Positions 22,815 to 34,275 of a stretch of 64,000 nucleotides of DNA are shown here, piece after piece. The translations under genes were made by a program, and so were the position numbers. The stretch is from Haliotis asinina (Eukaryota > Mollusca > Gastropoda > Lepetellida > Haliotidae). Each line of letters opens with the position of its first letter. Within the stretch, counting starts at the first letter, position 1. Location: contig NC_090295.1 in assembly GCF_037392515.1 (NCBI RefSeq), positions 19,112,001 through 19,176,000 on the forward strand. The letters run 5' to 3'. A model generated the notes under the pieces. It ran no database searches and had not been told where the DNA came from. It saw nothing but the letters and a program-made list of their open reading frames with translations.

Positions 22815-23210
22815 CTGGCCAAAATAATGAACTGCAAGTCCAAATAGTAAGCTTATCGAACAACCCTCATCCCCACTACACCATGGTGTGAAAAAATTAC
22901 ATTATGTTTACATTAAAATACTCAATAAGAATTCAGCCAGATTCTGTTTTCTAGTTTGTGGAGCCTTAAAAATATTGACGTTATGTAAAAGGTACTTGTA
23001 TATTCATATAAATTATTCTAGGGGCAAAATCCAGAACACAAAACGCAATGTTGCACAACTGATGTTGACATTTGTTACCACATCTATATTTAGAACGTAT
23101 TTGTTTCGCGGTCGCATTGTTGAGTATCCTATCTACAAGGTAGTCTGAAAAATATCACGCTGCAATGTTACTCGACCACAGGAAAGGGAAAACATATTGA
23201 ATACAACAGT
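22815..23210. other. Intergenic stretch, nothing recognised
   Basis: AT-rich, with only short unsupported frames. Confidence 0.4.
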
Positions 23211-23382
23211 GAGTAAGCTTAGGTTTACGCCGCACTTAGCAATAGTTTAGAGGTTAAACCGTTCGCTCGTCACACTGACGATCCGGGTTCGTTTCTCCAC
23301 ATGACTTCAACGAATTAAGCCCATTTGTGGTGTCCCGCAACATCATATGTCTGGGATAGAGATTAATCCACTTCACTCACAA
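23211..23382 (+). mobile_element. SINE, chimeric or rearranged copy
   Basis: The first ~38 bp (GTGAGTAAGCTTAGGTTTAC, GCCGCACTTAGCAATAG) are a SINE tail in - orientation. They join directly to a family-2 head in + orientation (TTTAGAGGTTAAACCGTTCG, CTCGTCACACTGACGATCCG, GGTTCGTTTCTCC) that runs to CACTTCACTCAC. The join may reflect insertion of one SINE into another followed by deletion. Confidence 0.7.
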
Positions 23383-24279
23383 ATATGTACAAAGTACAAG
23401 TAGAAGTATTTATAAGAAGACCTCTAACAGGAGAAACCGAATTCCTAACCTTTGGGGAAAAGTTAACAACGTCCTGATGGTAAAAAAAAACAAATAAAAA
23501 AGATAAAAAAAACCCATTAAAATTGTAACATTCTGCCAGCGAAACTGGTGTGTTACTTTATGTAAACCTCACCTTTTTAATGTAACTGACGTCCTGATAA
23601 GTCGCCTTGTAGCATAATAATTATTCTCTACGTGTTCTGTAATGCCAGGAGACAGAACCAACATTTTAGGCAAGAGATTAAAACGAACTGAACATTCTTT
23701 ATTTAACATACAACACTTGTAATTCATTCACATTTTAGCCGCATATTTGGGTGGTATTGCCAAGGCTGCCTTAAGATGATAGTCCCGTAAATCCTTTAAC
23801 ACCTGATTTTTTCCCCGTAGAATAAACAGTGTTATTTGCGTTTCACTGCATATGTGGAAGTAACGACCAGTATAAGAAAACCGCTTCTTCCATGGCTGTA
23901 ATATTTGTAGCTCCTGCGAGAATCCATAAATCTGAAGGACGAAAAGTGATGTTACGAGTAATAATAGGAAACAACACATGACATTTAGAAAATATACGAT
24001 GTCATTCATTTAATCCAAAAAGAGAAACGAGATGTCTTTACATTAAGGATTTTTTACGCCACCCTTAAGGTAAACAGTTATACGATAAGGGATAATACGC
24101 AACCATTTATGTAAATATTTCTACATGAGGAGTAAGTGTTACTCTATCGAAGTTAAATACTTCAATATTTGCTTATATATAGATTAAATCTAAGCTAGTG
24201 ATTATATTTTATCAACAATTCTTCACGGCATATTGCTGCATGTTGATGATTCACATGCTGTTACACAATGACATTATAA
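23383..24279. other. Intergenic stretch, no supported gene
   Basis: Contains A-rich runs at 23480-23515. A 93-codon - strand frame (24009-23728) has a hydrophobic N-terminus (FLNVMCCFLLLLVTSLFVLQ), but I recognise no family and see no splice or promoter context, so I do not call it a gene. Confidence 0.35.
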
Positions 24280-24280
24280 A

Positions 24281-24530
24281 TGAGTGGGTGAGTTTGCTTT
24301 AACGCCGCACTCGACAACATTCCAGATATATGGCGGTTGTCTGTGTCTAGACCAGACAATCCAGTGATCAACAACATTAGCGTCGATCTGCGCAATCGGG
24401 AACCGATAACATGTGTCAACCAAGTCAGCAAGCCTGACCATCCGATCCCGTTAGTCGCCTCTTGCGACAAGCATAGTCGCCTTTTATGTCAAGCATGGGT
24501 TGCTTAAGGCCTATTCTGCCCCGAATCTTC
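24281..24530 (-). mobile_element. SINE family 1 copy
   Basis: Starts TGAGTGGGTGAG, then CCGCACTCGACAACATTCCA. The body continues (GATCTGCGCAATCGGGAACC, GCGACAAGCATAGTCGCC) to GCCCCGAATCTTCAC. Confidence 0.88.
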
Positions 24531-24568
24531 ACTATTCACATTTTAAATGAGTTCCATGCATACGTTGT

Positions 24569-24724
24569 GGGCGGTGGGCTAACTTAATTGTCAAACCGTC
24601 CGCTCGTCACGCTCAAAAGCTGGGTTCAATCCCCAAAATGACTACTATGTGCAAAGCCCATTGTTGGTTGCCCCGCCTTGACATTGCAGGAATATTGCTA
24701 AAAGTGGCGTAAGACCATACCCAC
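24569..24724 (+). mobile_element. SINE family 2 copy, diverged
   Basis: Head GGGCGGTGGGCTAACTTAAT and B-box-like GGGTTCAATCCCC, body with GCAAAGCCCATTGTTGG, and tail GCAGGAATATTGCTAAAAGT with GGCGTAAGACC. The terminal ACTC repeat is eroded. It lies 39 bp after a family-1 copy of opposite orientation. Confidence 0.85.
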
Positions 24725-24910
24725 CCTTTTTTCCCTCCTACATAGATTGTATATATCGTCATAACAAATACGTTGAACGAGTTTTCTTCCTACAAACATC
24801 CCGCAAACGCACACAAACAGTCGCACAGTCACTCTCCAAAGTAAAGTAAACTGTTTAAAGAAACAGATCCATTCTGATCCGAGAGGCTGTGTGTACGCGT
24901 CACGGATTCC

Positions 24911-25190
24911 ACACGCGTGGTGAAAGGATGAACACTAGTATTCAATCCGCTTCACACAGGTATCAAATGTGAGGTGAACGAGATGAACACAAGTATTCAA
25001 TGCACTTCACACGAGTATCACACGCGTGGTGAACAGGACGCACACTAGTATTTAGCGCGCTTGACACAGGTATCACACGCGTGTGAACGGGATACACACT
25101 TGTGTTCAACGCGCTCCATATGGGTATCAGACACGTGTGAACAGGATGCAGACCAGTATTCAACGCACTTCACACGGGTATCACGCGTTG
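24911..25190 (+). repeat. Minisatellite, ~54-56 bp unit, five copies
   Basis: Five consecutive units share CACGCGTG-TGAACAGGATG, CACACTAGTATTCAACGCGC and TTCACACGGGTATCA, with starts near 24911, 24967, 25020, 25075 and 25129. The ACGCGTGT palindrome-like core recurs in most units. Open frames across it arise only because the unit lacks stops. Confidence 0.85.
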
Positions 25191-26340
25191 CAGACGGATC
25201 CCACAACAGTGACCAACGCAGTGCAGGCGACTTGCGTAACGCGTTCTCTTTTCATGAACGGGGAATGAACTTCAAGGTTAAGTCCACGTTCAGAAGATGG
25301 CCACGCCAAAGTTGATGAGATTAATTTGCGAATGTGTCTTCAACAACTGTTGGAGACTGTCCATGAGTGCGTTTGTAACCGTCTTCATGAACTTGTTGGT
25401 CATAGATATGTAATGTTACCCGCGTTATGGCATATTGTTCACAAATAGTTTTTTTTTCAAATAGTTCCATAAAGTTTCTATTAGTTTTGAAACGTTTTGA
25501 ATTACTATTGCACAACTATAATGTGACTCAATGAAAACGTTTTAATAGTATTAGTCCCAGAGACTTTTATTGAGGAACAAGTCACAAAACCACGTATTCT
25601 GATGAAGAAGAATGCTTTAGTATACGAAAGAAACCTAAGCGGAAAAATGCGATTGTCATTTTTCCCTGACTCTTAGCACAGGACAAACGTAAATGGTGAA
25701 AATGCAGAGGTGATGAACTGGGTCCTTTTTAAATGTAAGAATCGAGTTTAGAAATAATTGAAATGATCTCGTCATTAAATATCCCAGGGACAGATACTAT
25801 ATCATTATCTAAATAAACTATTTGGCGCAGAAGGAATCACGGGAGCGTCACTGACAGTGCCAATGTGCGGTCACAGACATCCTGGATACACTGTGGGCTG
25901 AAGATAGGGGTGGGGAGGGGGGCTTGTCACGGCCATTGCAAAAGCATATCTGCACTTGTCACGGAAAAGGTGAAAAAGTAAACCAGATTAAAAAAGACGT
26001 CAGATTTTGATCCTTATTCAGCAGTTTTTGCACATACTCATTTCAGTTAAAACGCGTTGTTTCAACTGCATTTACTTTTATACCACTTTACCAACACTTT
26101 TCACATACTTTATATATTTTCAGGTGCTGTGTAAATTTGTCTCATGTATGATGTATTCCTGATATAGCCAATACTATTCACTTCAAGTGTAAATGATGTT
26201 ATCAACAGGAAGTCACAAACTATAACGTTGATATTTGAGGCGGGTCAAGGACATTTTCTAGCCAATCTGCAATTGTCACTGCGTCAAACATATTTCAAGA
26301 TGGAAAAAGGAAACGAAATAAGAAGGGCAGCTTTCACCAA
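25191..26340. other. Intergenic stretch, nothing recognised
   Basis: No supported gene or element was found. There is a short G-rich run (GGGGTGGGGAGGGGGG) near 25907-25922. Confidence 0.4.
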
Positions 26341-26470
26341 GGTTTATATTTTGAAACTGATTCACCTTATAAGACCCTACAGTTTTATTCATACATGTCG
26401 GCAATATTTCAACATGGTTTATATTTTGACCCTAATTCAGCTGAAATAAAATACATTTTATTCATATCAT
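26341..26470 (+). repeat. Tandem pair, ~75-bp unit
   Basis: GGTTTATATTTTGA begins at 26341 and again at 26416, each followed by a diverged CTGATTCACC/CTAATTCAGC. The unit resembles the array at 6332-6500. Confidence 0.55.
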
Positions 26471-26536
26471 GTATACCTCGTAAAATGTCATTTTATTCAC
26501 TGAAACCAGATAACACTTAATATATGTGTTTGGGCC

Positions 26537-27240
26537 ATGTATGTTTTGTCAAGAACACCACTTCCAAATCGGAAAGTGGACAGCAACGAGATGTCACCAA
26601 GGCACGGACTCGCCATGGATAATTTCATAGGCACCATGGACCAGTATGTAATTTCTGTCTGCAAATCTGCCTTCCTCCACATCAGAAATATCAACCAAGT
26701 AAGACCTGATATTGACCCCCAAGTTGCTGAAGTCCTTGTTAGTGTCATGATAACATGTTTGCTGGACAACTGCAATGATATAGTACTGTAAGGGATCCAA
26801 CAAAATCAGCTTGACAAGTTACAGCGTATCAAGAATGAGGCAGCCCAGCTTTTCACTCACATGGCAAGACACGAACATGTTACACCGGTTCTAAACAGAA
26901 TCCATTGACTACTTGTCAAGCAACTGATCAATTACAAGCTCCTGACCTTTGTCGTTAAGTCACTGCAACAAATGCACAATTGTAGACCTACACTCAATGC
27001 TTTCCACGTCCCCAAATGATGTATCCATTCAGCTCGTCTAATGCAGGTCTGTGTTCTACAAACAACCAAAACGGTTGAGAAAGCAGGGTCAGTTCTGTGG
27101 ACGTCTCGGTACCGTAACACACAGGTCCTTCCAGCACAAACTAAAAACGGATCTCACAGCGAAAACCTACCGGTGAACAGTGCCCTTGAGAAATCGTCCC
27201 TGGAAAGCGCGCTATACAAATGCCAAATTTCATTTTATAA
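26537..27240 (+). pseudogene. L2/CR1-like LINE RT C-terminal relic
   Basis: One frame reads, with stops near 26789, 26906 and 27018, as the RT thumb and C-terminus of an L2/CR1-group LINE. Recognisable pieces are VCKSAFLHIRNINQVRP, VSVMITCLLDNCND, NQLDKLQRIKNEAAQLFTHM and EHVTPVLNRIH. Then follow VKQLINYKLLTFVVKSL and a diverged tail. The phrase GGAAAGCGCGCTATACAAAT near 27201 resembles the usual 3' end of such elements. The endonuclease and N-terminal RT are absent, so this is an ordinary 5'-truncated copy. Confidence 0.8.
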
Positions 27241-27372
27241 TTTTTGTGGTTATTGTGCCTGTCAATGTATCTGATGCTTGATATTTTCAATCATTATTTA
27301 TAGTCAATAATATTCCTTGTCTCACACGTCATATGTGATGCGTATTGTATGTCTGTTAGGAACAAGCCTAGT

Positions 27373-27537
27373 GAGGGGTGGGGCTTAATCTGATGGTTAC
27401 TCGTCATGCTGAAGACCCTGGTTCGATTCTCAACATGGGTACAATGTGGAAAGCCCATTTTTGGTGTATTCCGAAGTGTTGTCGCTGAAATATTGCTAAA
27501 AGTGGCTTAGAATTAAACTCAACCACTCACTCACTCC
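27373..27537 (+). mobile_element. SINE family 2 copy
   Basis: Head GAGGGGTGGGGCTTAATCTG, B box GGTTCGATTCTC, body ATGGGTACAATGTGGAAAGC, and tail GAAATATTGCTAAAAGTGGC ending ACTCACTCACTC. A short deletion removes part of the tRNA anticodon-side region. Confidence 0.88.
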
Positions 27538-28555
27538 AGTTGTGGGTTTTGTTGTCGTTGTCCTCAATAACGCCCTAAAATATGTAAAATTTATCATATG
27601 TTTTGGGCATTGACTCAATGCAAAAAGATCTAATCGTAGGAACAAACACTTGTGGCAAATTGTATAGACAGTGGTTTTATAGGAGAAGTAGTATTTCACA
27701 TCTTTAATTGCGAAATATCCCACGATGACCTATAGTTTATAGATCATGCATGATAGATAGATTTTAGTTAAAAGAGAGAGTCTGTAGAGTGTTTTTGTTT
27801 GCTTATTGTTTGTATTTTTTTCACATTCTCTAGGGTAAAATGGCCTTTTAGTCACTGCTTCCAACAATTATATATACTTTCGTTCAGACAGTTCGTTACA
27901 CGACATCCAGTACTTGTTCGTGTAAGGCCTGGGCACAAACACATTATCTCAAAATAGCAAAGTCTGATGATTCAACCATAACTTCGTAATCCAAAATACA
28001 ATGTCCATTTTTCGATGAACTATTTTATGAACCATTGTTGACTGTGACTTTCAACATGAGCACTAAGTCACACGAATAACATTGCGTCCTTCGTCCATAT
28101 GCACAACACCGGTGTACCAAATTAATTAAACTAGTAACACAGCTAGACGTAACACATGACATGCATGTCTTCAAGGTGATTAATGTTCAACGCCGAGAAA
28201 CACATCATAACACTGTACAACATTGTTATTCTCGGATGCGCATGCATGTTGTCCGTATTTTATGCGTTACACTTCCTTGACCCCGTAAAAATAAACTTTG
28301 GGCTTTTTGAAACTATTTTACATTCTAACAAATGCAGTCATGATTTTAAGGAGGCACATACCTGTCCACCGCGGCGAAGTAGTTTCTAATGAATTAATAA
28401 TTCAGAACTGACACTGCAAATAAATGTATGGACATGAATTATGGCTGAACTATGTCTTTATTCATATGAAGCGACTCCTGTTTCGTTGTCAAGTTACGAT
28501 GATTAAAGCAGAAATATCTGAATCTTATGCATAACAAAAAGTACCTGTCGGTCCC
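27538..28555. other. Intergenic stretch, no supported gene
   Basis: A 68-codon + strand frame (28183-28389) has one hydrophobic segment, but I recognise no family and see no gene context. Confidence 0.35.
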
Positions 28556-28947
28556 GGCCATTTTTTGTCATGATAGACATACCTATGTTTCGAATACATG
28601 TACATCAATAAGTCGAATTCCTCTTGGTCCCCGCCATTCGACTCATCGATATATCGAATCGCAGGGACCAAGAAATATTTTTGTGCCGTCATAGACATAC
28701 CTATGCCTCGAGTACATCAATAAGTCCCTGCGATTCGCCTTATCGATATATATATCGCGGCTGCCAAGAAATACATTCGACTTATTGATGTATTCGAGAC
28801 ATAGGTATGTCTATCATGGCACAAAAATTAGTTCTTAGTCCTCACGATTCGATATATCGATAAATCGAATCGCGGGGACCAAGAAATAAATTCGACTTAC
28901 TGATGTAATCGAGACATAGGTATGTCTATTGTGGCACAAAAATGGCC
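28556..28947. mobile_element. Fold-back (MITE-like) element, 392 bp
   Basis: The termini are inverted copies: GGCCATTTTTTGTCATGATA on the left and, read on the - strand, GGCCATTTTTGTGCCACAAT on the right. Each half holds two direct copies of a module with AGACATACCTATG, CATCAATAAGT and an ATCGATATAT core; in the right half both are inverted. The centre is close to CGATATATATATCG. No coding capacity. The two-module-per-arm structure suggests a nested or internally duplicated fold-back. Confidence 0.85.
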
Positions 28948-29368
28948 CTATATAGTGCATACACAACTACGTACGTACTTACAAGCATACGTAACGATGT
29001 GATGACAAGTGATCAAAATGTGGAAGTCAGTAGGGGGTACACACATGTTTGTACAGGTAAATAAATCCAGAGAAGAGACGCAGGAAGGGATCAGCTGCTG
29101 TCGGGATAGCCAGCATATTGAGGAGAAACTGAGAAACTATTGGAGGTAGCACATCTATTGCATGCCCAAACGCTTCATGAATGATGTCTTATTCCTGATG
29201 TACGCTCTGTATCTTGTCAACTATTCGCTTCATTAAGGGTCCTTTTCTATTTAATAAAGGAATGTTGAGTTCATAATATTCACACCGTCAATGTGGAAAC
29301 ATACGATGCTGCAGCTACAATGAGATTTTTCGAGAAAGATCAAAATTTTATTGTATCTGATTTAAATG

Positions 29369-29622
29369 GGTGAGTGAGTGGGTTTAGTTTTACGCCGCAC
29401 TCAGCAATATTCCAAATATATGGTGGAAATAATCGAGTCTTGACCAGATAATCTAGTGATCAACAACATGAGCATCGAATTGCGCAATTGGAAACCGATG
29501 ACATGTGTCAACGAAGTCAGCGAGTCTGACCACCCGATCCCGTTAGACTCCTATTACGACAAGCATAGTCGCCTTTTATGTCAAGCGCAAGCATGGGTTG
29601 CTTAGGGCCTAATCTACCCCGG
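29369..29622 (-). mobile_element. SINE family 1 copy
   Basis: Starts GGTGAGTGAGTGGGTTTAGT, then CGCACTCAGCAATATTCCA. The body is almost complete, ends CTAATCTACCCCGGA, and carries a small CAAGCG duplication near 29583. Confidence 0.9.
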
Positions 29623-30627
29623 AAAATATCTCTAAAAGAAACGATTAGGTTATATATGTACATGTGTATATATAATATTTGATATGATATTTGCATGACA
29701 GCGTACAAATATTTTGTATGGATCAAACATATGGGACCTAGATCACGTGCATGTCATATAAAATGCACTTGTACATGAATGTAGATTGTTGTAGGGTGGA
29801 AAAACTAGAGCACAAAAAACAAGGTCATATGATTAATGTGGACTTCATTCTCTGGAACCATGAAAAGCTTATAAATTTCTGGGTCATGTTGCAAAAAGTG
29901 TACTAGACTGATATTCGACAGTGGTAATGGGCACAGAAACTGGACACCGATATTTTAAAGTATAAAATATATTGGCACAAAATGCCGATTGCAGTTACAT
30001 GACATTGTGATAACAGGACACAAAATGGCGATTGCGGGCTTTGAAAGTATATTGACGCATACCTTTAAAATAGGCGTGGATCCCAAACCGACATGGTGCC
30101 TTGTGTAGATTCAGAAAATCCAAACACTTTACTTCACTTTTCATGCCGCATGTTATGAATGTAAAACGTTCCCGTTGTTTGGTGTAGCCGGCAAGATCTA
30201 TTCAACGAAAGGAAGCATTTTGGACACCATGTGGTTAGGATCACGTCAGTGATATTTTGTATCTGTTACATACAACACGAAAAAACACAAAGGAATTGTA
30301 AATATGCCCCAAGGCGTATTGCAAATACGTACAAACATAACTTTATAGCACATGGTTATTTTTAAATCTAATAAAGTACAAAAGAAAACCGTTTTCTTTA
30401 CGAGTCTTTTTATGGTAACTAATGATAGTTATACCCTTTGGACTAAAGTCTGCAGTTTGGGAACCTGTGAAAAGAGTTCGGGACCGGATGTTTCCAAAAA
30501 CATTTCACCATGATGTTGTCTCGAGTATAACTCGTGTCAAGTCATACATGACTGGTGTCAAGTCATACCATTACATCATTATCACAGGCTCACATCAATT
30601 CTGTGGTAAACACCAGATTCCTTAAGC
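29623..30627. other. Intergenic stretch, nothing recognised
   Basis: No gene or clear repeat found. ACACAAAATGGCGATTGC and GCACAAAATGCCGATTGC form a weak direct repeat near 29975-30030. Confidence 0.4.
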
Positions 30628-30810
30628 CTGAGTGAGTGAGTGAGTTAGTGTCACATCTCCAGTATTGTAATCTTGTTGAGACTGTAAAAAGGAAGAGAAT
30701 ATGAAAAGAGAACTTAAAAAAGACCGAAACAACAACTTGGATATCACAGACATAAACACCTGAAGGACAGCCATAGGGACCATAAGAACTTACGGTACTT
30801 GACAGATAGA
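30628..30810 (-). mobile_element. 5'-truncated LINE 3' end, copy A
   Basis: On the + strand it begins TGAGTGAGTGAGTGAGTTAG, then TGTCACATCTCCAGTATTGT. This is the complement of the LINE tail at 20400-20451. A stretch similar to the LINE 3' UTR follows (CCATAGGGACCATAAGAACT, TACGGTACTT). It contains only 3' UTR. Confidence 0.65.
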
Positions 30811-32374
30811 TTTTCAGAGCATTTCACATCCCCTGCCAAAAAGAAACTGACTCAGTATCATGTATTGAAAAGCACACACGATACCCCGATTTGTAAGACG
30901 CTGCGGCTTTATCCAGTGTAAATATTCACTGAGAACATCTCTCGTTTTCCTTTTCGTTAAAGATCGCATAAACTCTAGTAAGGTACAAATGCAAAATCAC
31001 TTGCTGACATCGTCATAAATGAAACCCCGCCATTAAAAGTACTCATTTCGACTTTTAATTAACTTAAATCGACCTTTTTCGTCAACAGTGCACAATTCTC
31101 AGCCGCAAACGAAATTTCAACCAATCTGAGCGGCGCGTGTCCGTGACGTAATTGTAGGTACAGCTATGAGGGTCTGTGCAGTATTCATCTATTCATTTCA
31201 GGGGTTAAACTATTTCGTTTACAGGTTTGTACAAACCTGAAATCGCAAAAGCTGTTGAGAAAAATGAAAGCTTCATGTCCTCACAATCTACTAGCATTTA
31301 GTTTTGTCTCGTGCTTTGCCTAGTTTCCGAGTTACAACCCTTGTCTTCATAGACGATTCTGTCAAAATCACTTGGTGTCGCTAGGTTGTAATCCGTGTTA
31401 GGTGGTATAAATCTACACGATATTTGTCATCATTAACGTGATGCTCAGTTAATCAATTTATAACAGGTATAATTAGTGGTAACGCCACGTAGATTACCTG
31501 ACAAAGGCCCCCATTTGGCATTTCTTGTGTCTGGGTCGATCAAAGGATTAACCGACATATAACACGCTGATTGATTAATTAGTTTTATGCGGATTGAAAT
31601 GGGGGATTTGTCAAAAGGTAGTGTTTATGTATGTACATTTACTAATGTATACTGAATACACTCTGTGTAAAAACAACAACACAGGATTAACAGCCAATAC
31701 ATTGATTGCTCATTATTGGCTAACTAAAAAACTCTTTAAAAAGAATGACGCACATTATGCAATTAGTTGCCAGGTGTGCTATCTCGGGTAACCAATGAAA
31801 CTATACAGCAATGTGAAAAACATGAAGCGATACATCGCGTTTTCGTATATTAGACTGTTAAAAGACACATCACTTGGGAAATCTGCAGATGAATTATATA
31901 TCACTCGTTGTTTTGTGGATATTGATGGATACATTCCTGGAACAAGGTAATAGCCTGACATTGCTCCTATAACTTTAATTGTGATATTTGCATTTTTGTT
32001 TTTATTAAATTGTCGTAGCTTTTAACAGAATCATTGTTTTTGTCGTCAAGTGTAATGATACAGACGACATACACTACGGCGGGCGTGCGAATTATGATTC
32101 ATATAGGCAAACTATAAAATGTCAAATAAAATATACATATTACATTCCTGTTATACATTCGCAGATCGCTTCTTTTTATTAAGTTTCAAAATGCATACAA
32201 GTATGATTATAAAGTAATTAGGATTATGAGACTAAGCATAAGGACGTATATTGACAGGTGTTTTCATAATGGTGAGTGAACGTTACAAACCAAGTACATT
32301 TAGCAAGTGAAGAAATTTATCGCGCAGTATTTTCACTTCGCCACCGACATCGTGTAGGTTATGTTACAAGTTGT

Positions 32375-33265
32375 GTCATGCAAAATCCTTTTGGTCATGA
32401 TTCAAATATACATTTATGTAGTTTTGATTTTCTAACTTGCTAAAATCAAACCATAATCTCATTAATTCAAATGGATTTGACTTCACGATTTTCAAAAATG
32501 GCGGCGCCCTATCTTGGGATGAATGCTATTTAAGTTTGTTTTCACCGACTTACAAAATCATAATTGCTTTCTACTGGTAGTAAAATATGTATTTTATTGA
32601 TGGACAATAGGATTTTGCATGACATTGCTTATAACATAACGATTTCACTCTTGGAAGTGAGGTGGAGGTCGATATAACATTGCTTGCAATATAAATGTCA
32701 CTTCGACCCCTACCTTGCTTCCTTGGAAAAGTCGTTATGTTAAAAGTTCTGTCATACAAAATCCTCTTGGCCATGATTCAAATGCATATTTAACTACCAT
32801 TAAAAAGTAGTGTTGATTTTCTAACTTGATGAGAACAAATCATTATCTCAATGATTCTAACGGACTTGAGCCCGTGAGTTTACGATTTTCAAAGATGGCG
32901 GCGCCCTGTCTGAAAACGGATGCTATTTAAGTTTGTTTTCACAGACTTACAAAATCAAAATTACCTTTCACTTATAGTAAAATATGCATTTTATTAATGG
33001 ACATTAGGATTTTACATGACATTGCTTATAACATAACAATTTCACTCCTGGAAGCGGTCAATACAAGGGGTCAATATAATATTACTTACGATAATATTGT
33101 CACTTCGACAATATGCATTTTATTAATGGACATTAGAATTTTACATGACATTGCTTATAACATAACAATTTCACTCCTGGAAGCGGTCAATAAAAGGGGT
33201 CAATATAATATTACTTACGATAATATTGTCACTTCGACCACAACCTCGTTTCCGAGGACGAAAGC
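32375..33265 (+). repeat. Direct repeats inside the left arm
   Basis: A ~375-bp unit appears at 32375-32750 and 32751-33110. Shared landmarks are GATTTTCTAACTTG, TTCAAARATGGCGGCGCCCT and GGATTTTRCATGACATTGCT. Part of the second unit is then duplicated almost exactly: 32983-33110 against 33111-33238, about 127 bp each. A matching remnant of the unit is visible, inverted, at 34940-35010 in the right arm. Confidence 0.8.
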
Positions 33266-33929
33266 GTTATATCCATGCAAAATCCTTTGGTCAGCAAGGT
33301 GTAGTAAGCAGTCTTGATTCTATAAACTCGATGAAACTTGAACTCCATTTTCTATCCTGGAAGCGTGGTAAGGGGCGAACCATCCGATTTAGTATATACC
33401 ACAGGCTCTCACAACGCTCACTTCGCACACACTAACAACCAATTTAAGCACACCATCACCCGATTCTGCATGTCTTTGGTGACGTCGAGAAATCAGCAAA
33501 ATGACGATCTTCCTACATATTTTCTATATATTTAATTGAAAATCGTTCCTTCTGTGACGTCACTGTAGGGCTCTGGTTACGTAACCTGTCTACGGTTTCG
33601 TTTGCGGGCGAAGGAGAAGCAGACGGCTTTTTAGCAACTTTGAGCGCTTGGAATTAATTAACCACAAGTTTGTTTGTTTTTTTAGAAATGGTGTTTCGTT
33701 AATGACTAACCAGAAGTCTTTCATATGCAGTGATAAAAAGAGTACAACAAATTGAATTTAGTTGTTCTTTAAGAAGGAAATAGTGTCATGAGAGACTGGT
33801 ATCATGGATGTAAACAGGTGTCAAGTCTCTGGACGTCATGGCTCCACTTGCTCAGCCCCATCAATCAAGACAAACATCCCTCGGTCTGTTCGACGACTTT
33901 TCTGACTGTGAAGTAACCATCCTGATCTG

Positions 33930-34275
33930 TGACCCCAACTGAGTTACGATTTTGAGGCACATGGCAGTATTCTAGCTATACCATGCCAAAAAATGTTATA
34001 AGTTAAAATTATATACATATTATATATGTACAGTTACATACTGCGGCCAAAAGGCAGTGTAATAAATAATTACATGATGTGTATAAACACAATGTGCTAC
34101 CATAAAATCACATCACAATATTTTTCGGTACATGGCAAAAACAGGCTATTGCTCGCCATCAACTTAAAGATAAATCACCCACATAGAGATTATAAGGACT
34201 TACGGTACCTTGAGCCAAACAGGATTTACATCATCTGTCCAGTTTCTTACAAATTAGCCAAAGTACATGCATTGT
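33930..34275 (-). mobile_element. 5'-truncated LINE 3' end, copy B
   Basis: Lies in the spacer of the large inverted repeat. GGCTATTGCTCGCCATCAAC, GGACTTACGGTACCTTGAGC and AGGATTTACATCATCTGTCC align in order with 62755-62885 and hence with the LINE 3' UTR. The tail at ~33950-33985 (GGCAGTATTCTAGCTATACC) is diverged. Confidence 0.6.

Noticed and set aside
23728..24009. 93-codon - strand frame with a hydrophobic N-terminus
   Set aside because: No recognisable family, no conserved copy, and no splice or promoter context. One hydrophobic stretch in AT-rich DNA is not enough.
25061..25315. Overlapping open frames across the 55-bp minisatellite
   Set aside because: They arise because the repeat unit lacks stops; the predicted peptides are only repeats.
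28183..28389. 68-codon frame with a possible membrane segment
   Set aside because: Short and unsupported by any motif. A weak nucleotide resemblance near 13690 could not be extended.
32997..33317. 106-codon frame with an internal peptide repeat
   Set aside because: It is a translation of the 127-bp duplicated repeat inside the large palindrome, not a gene.
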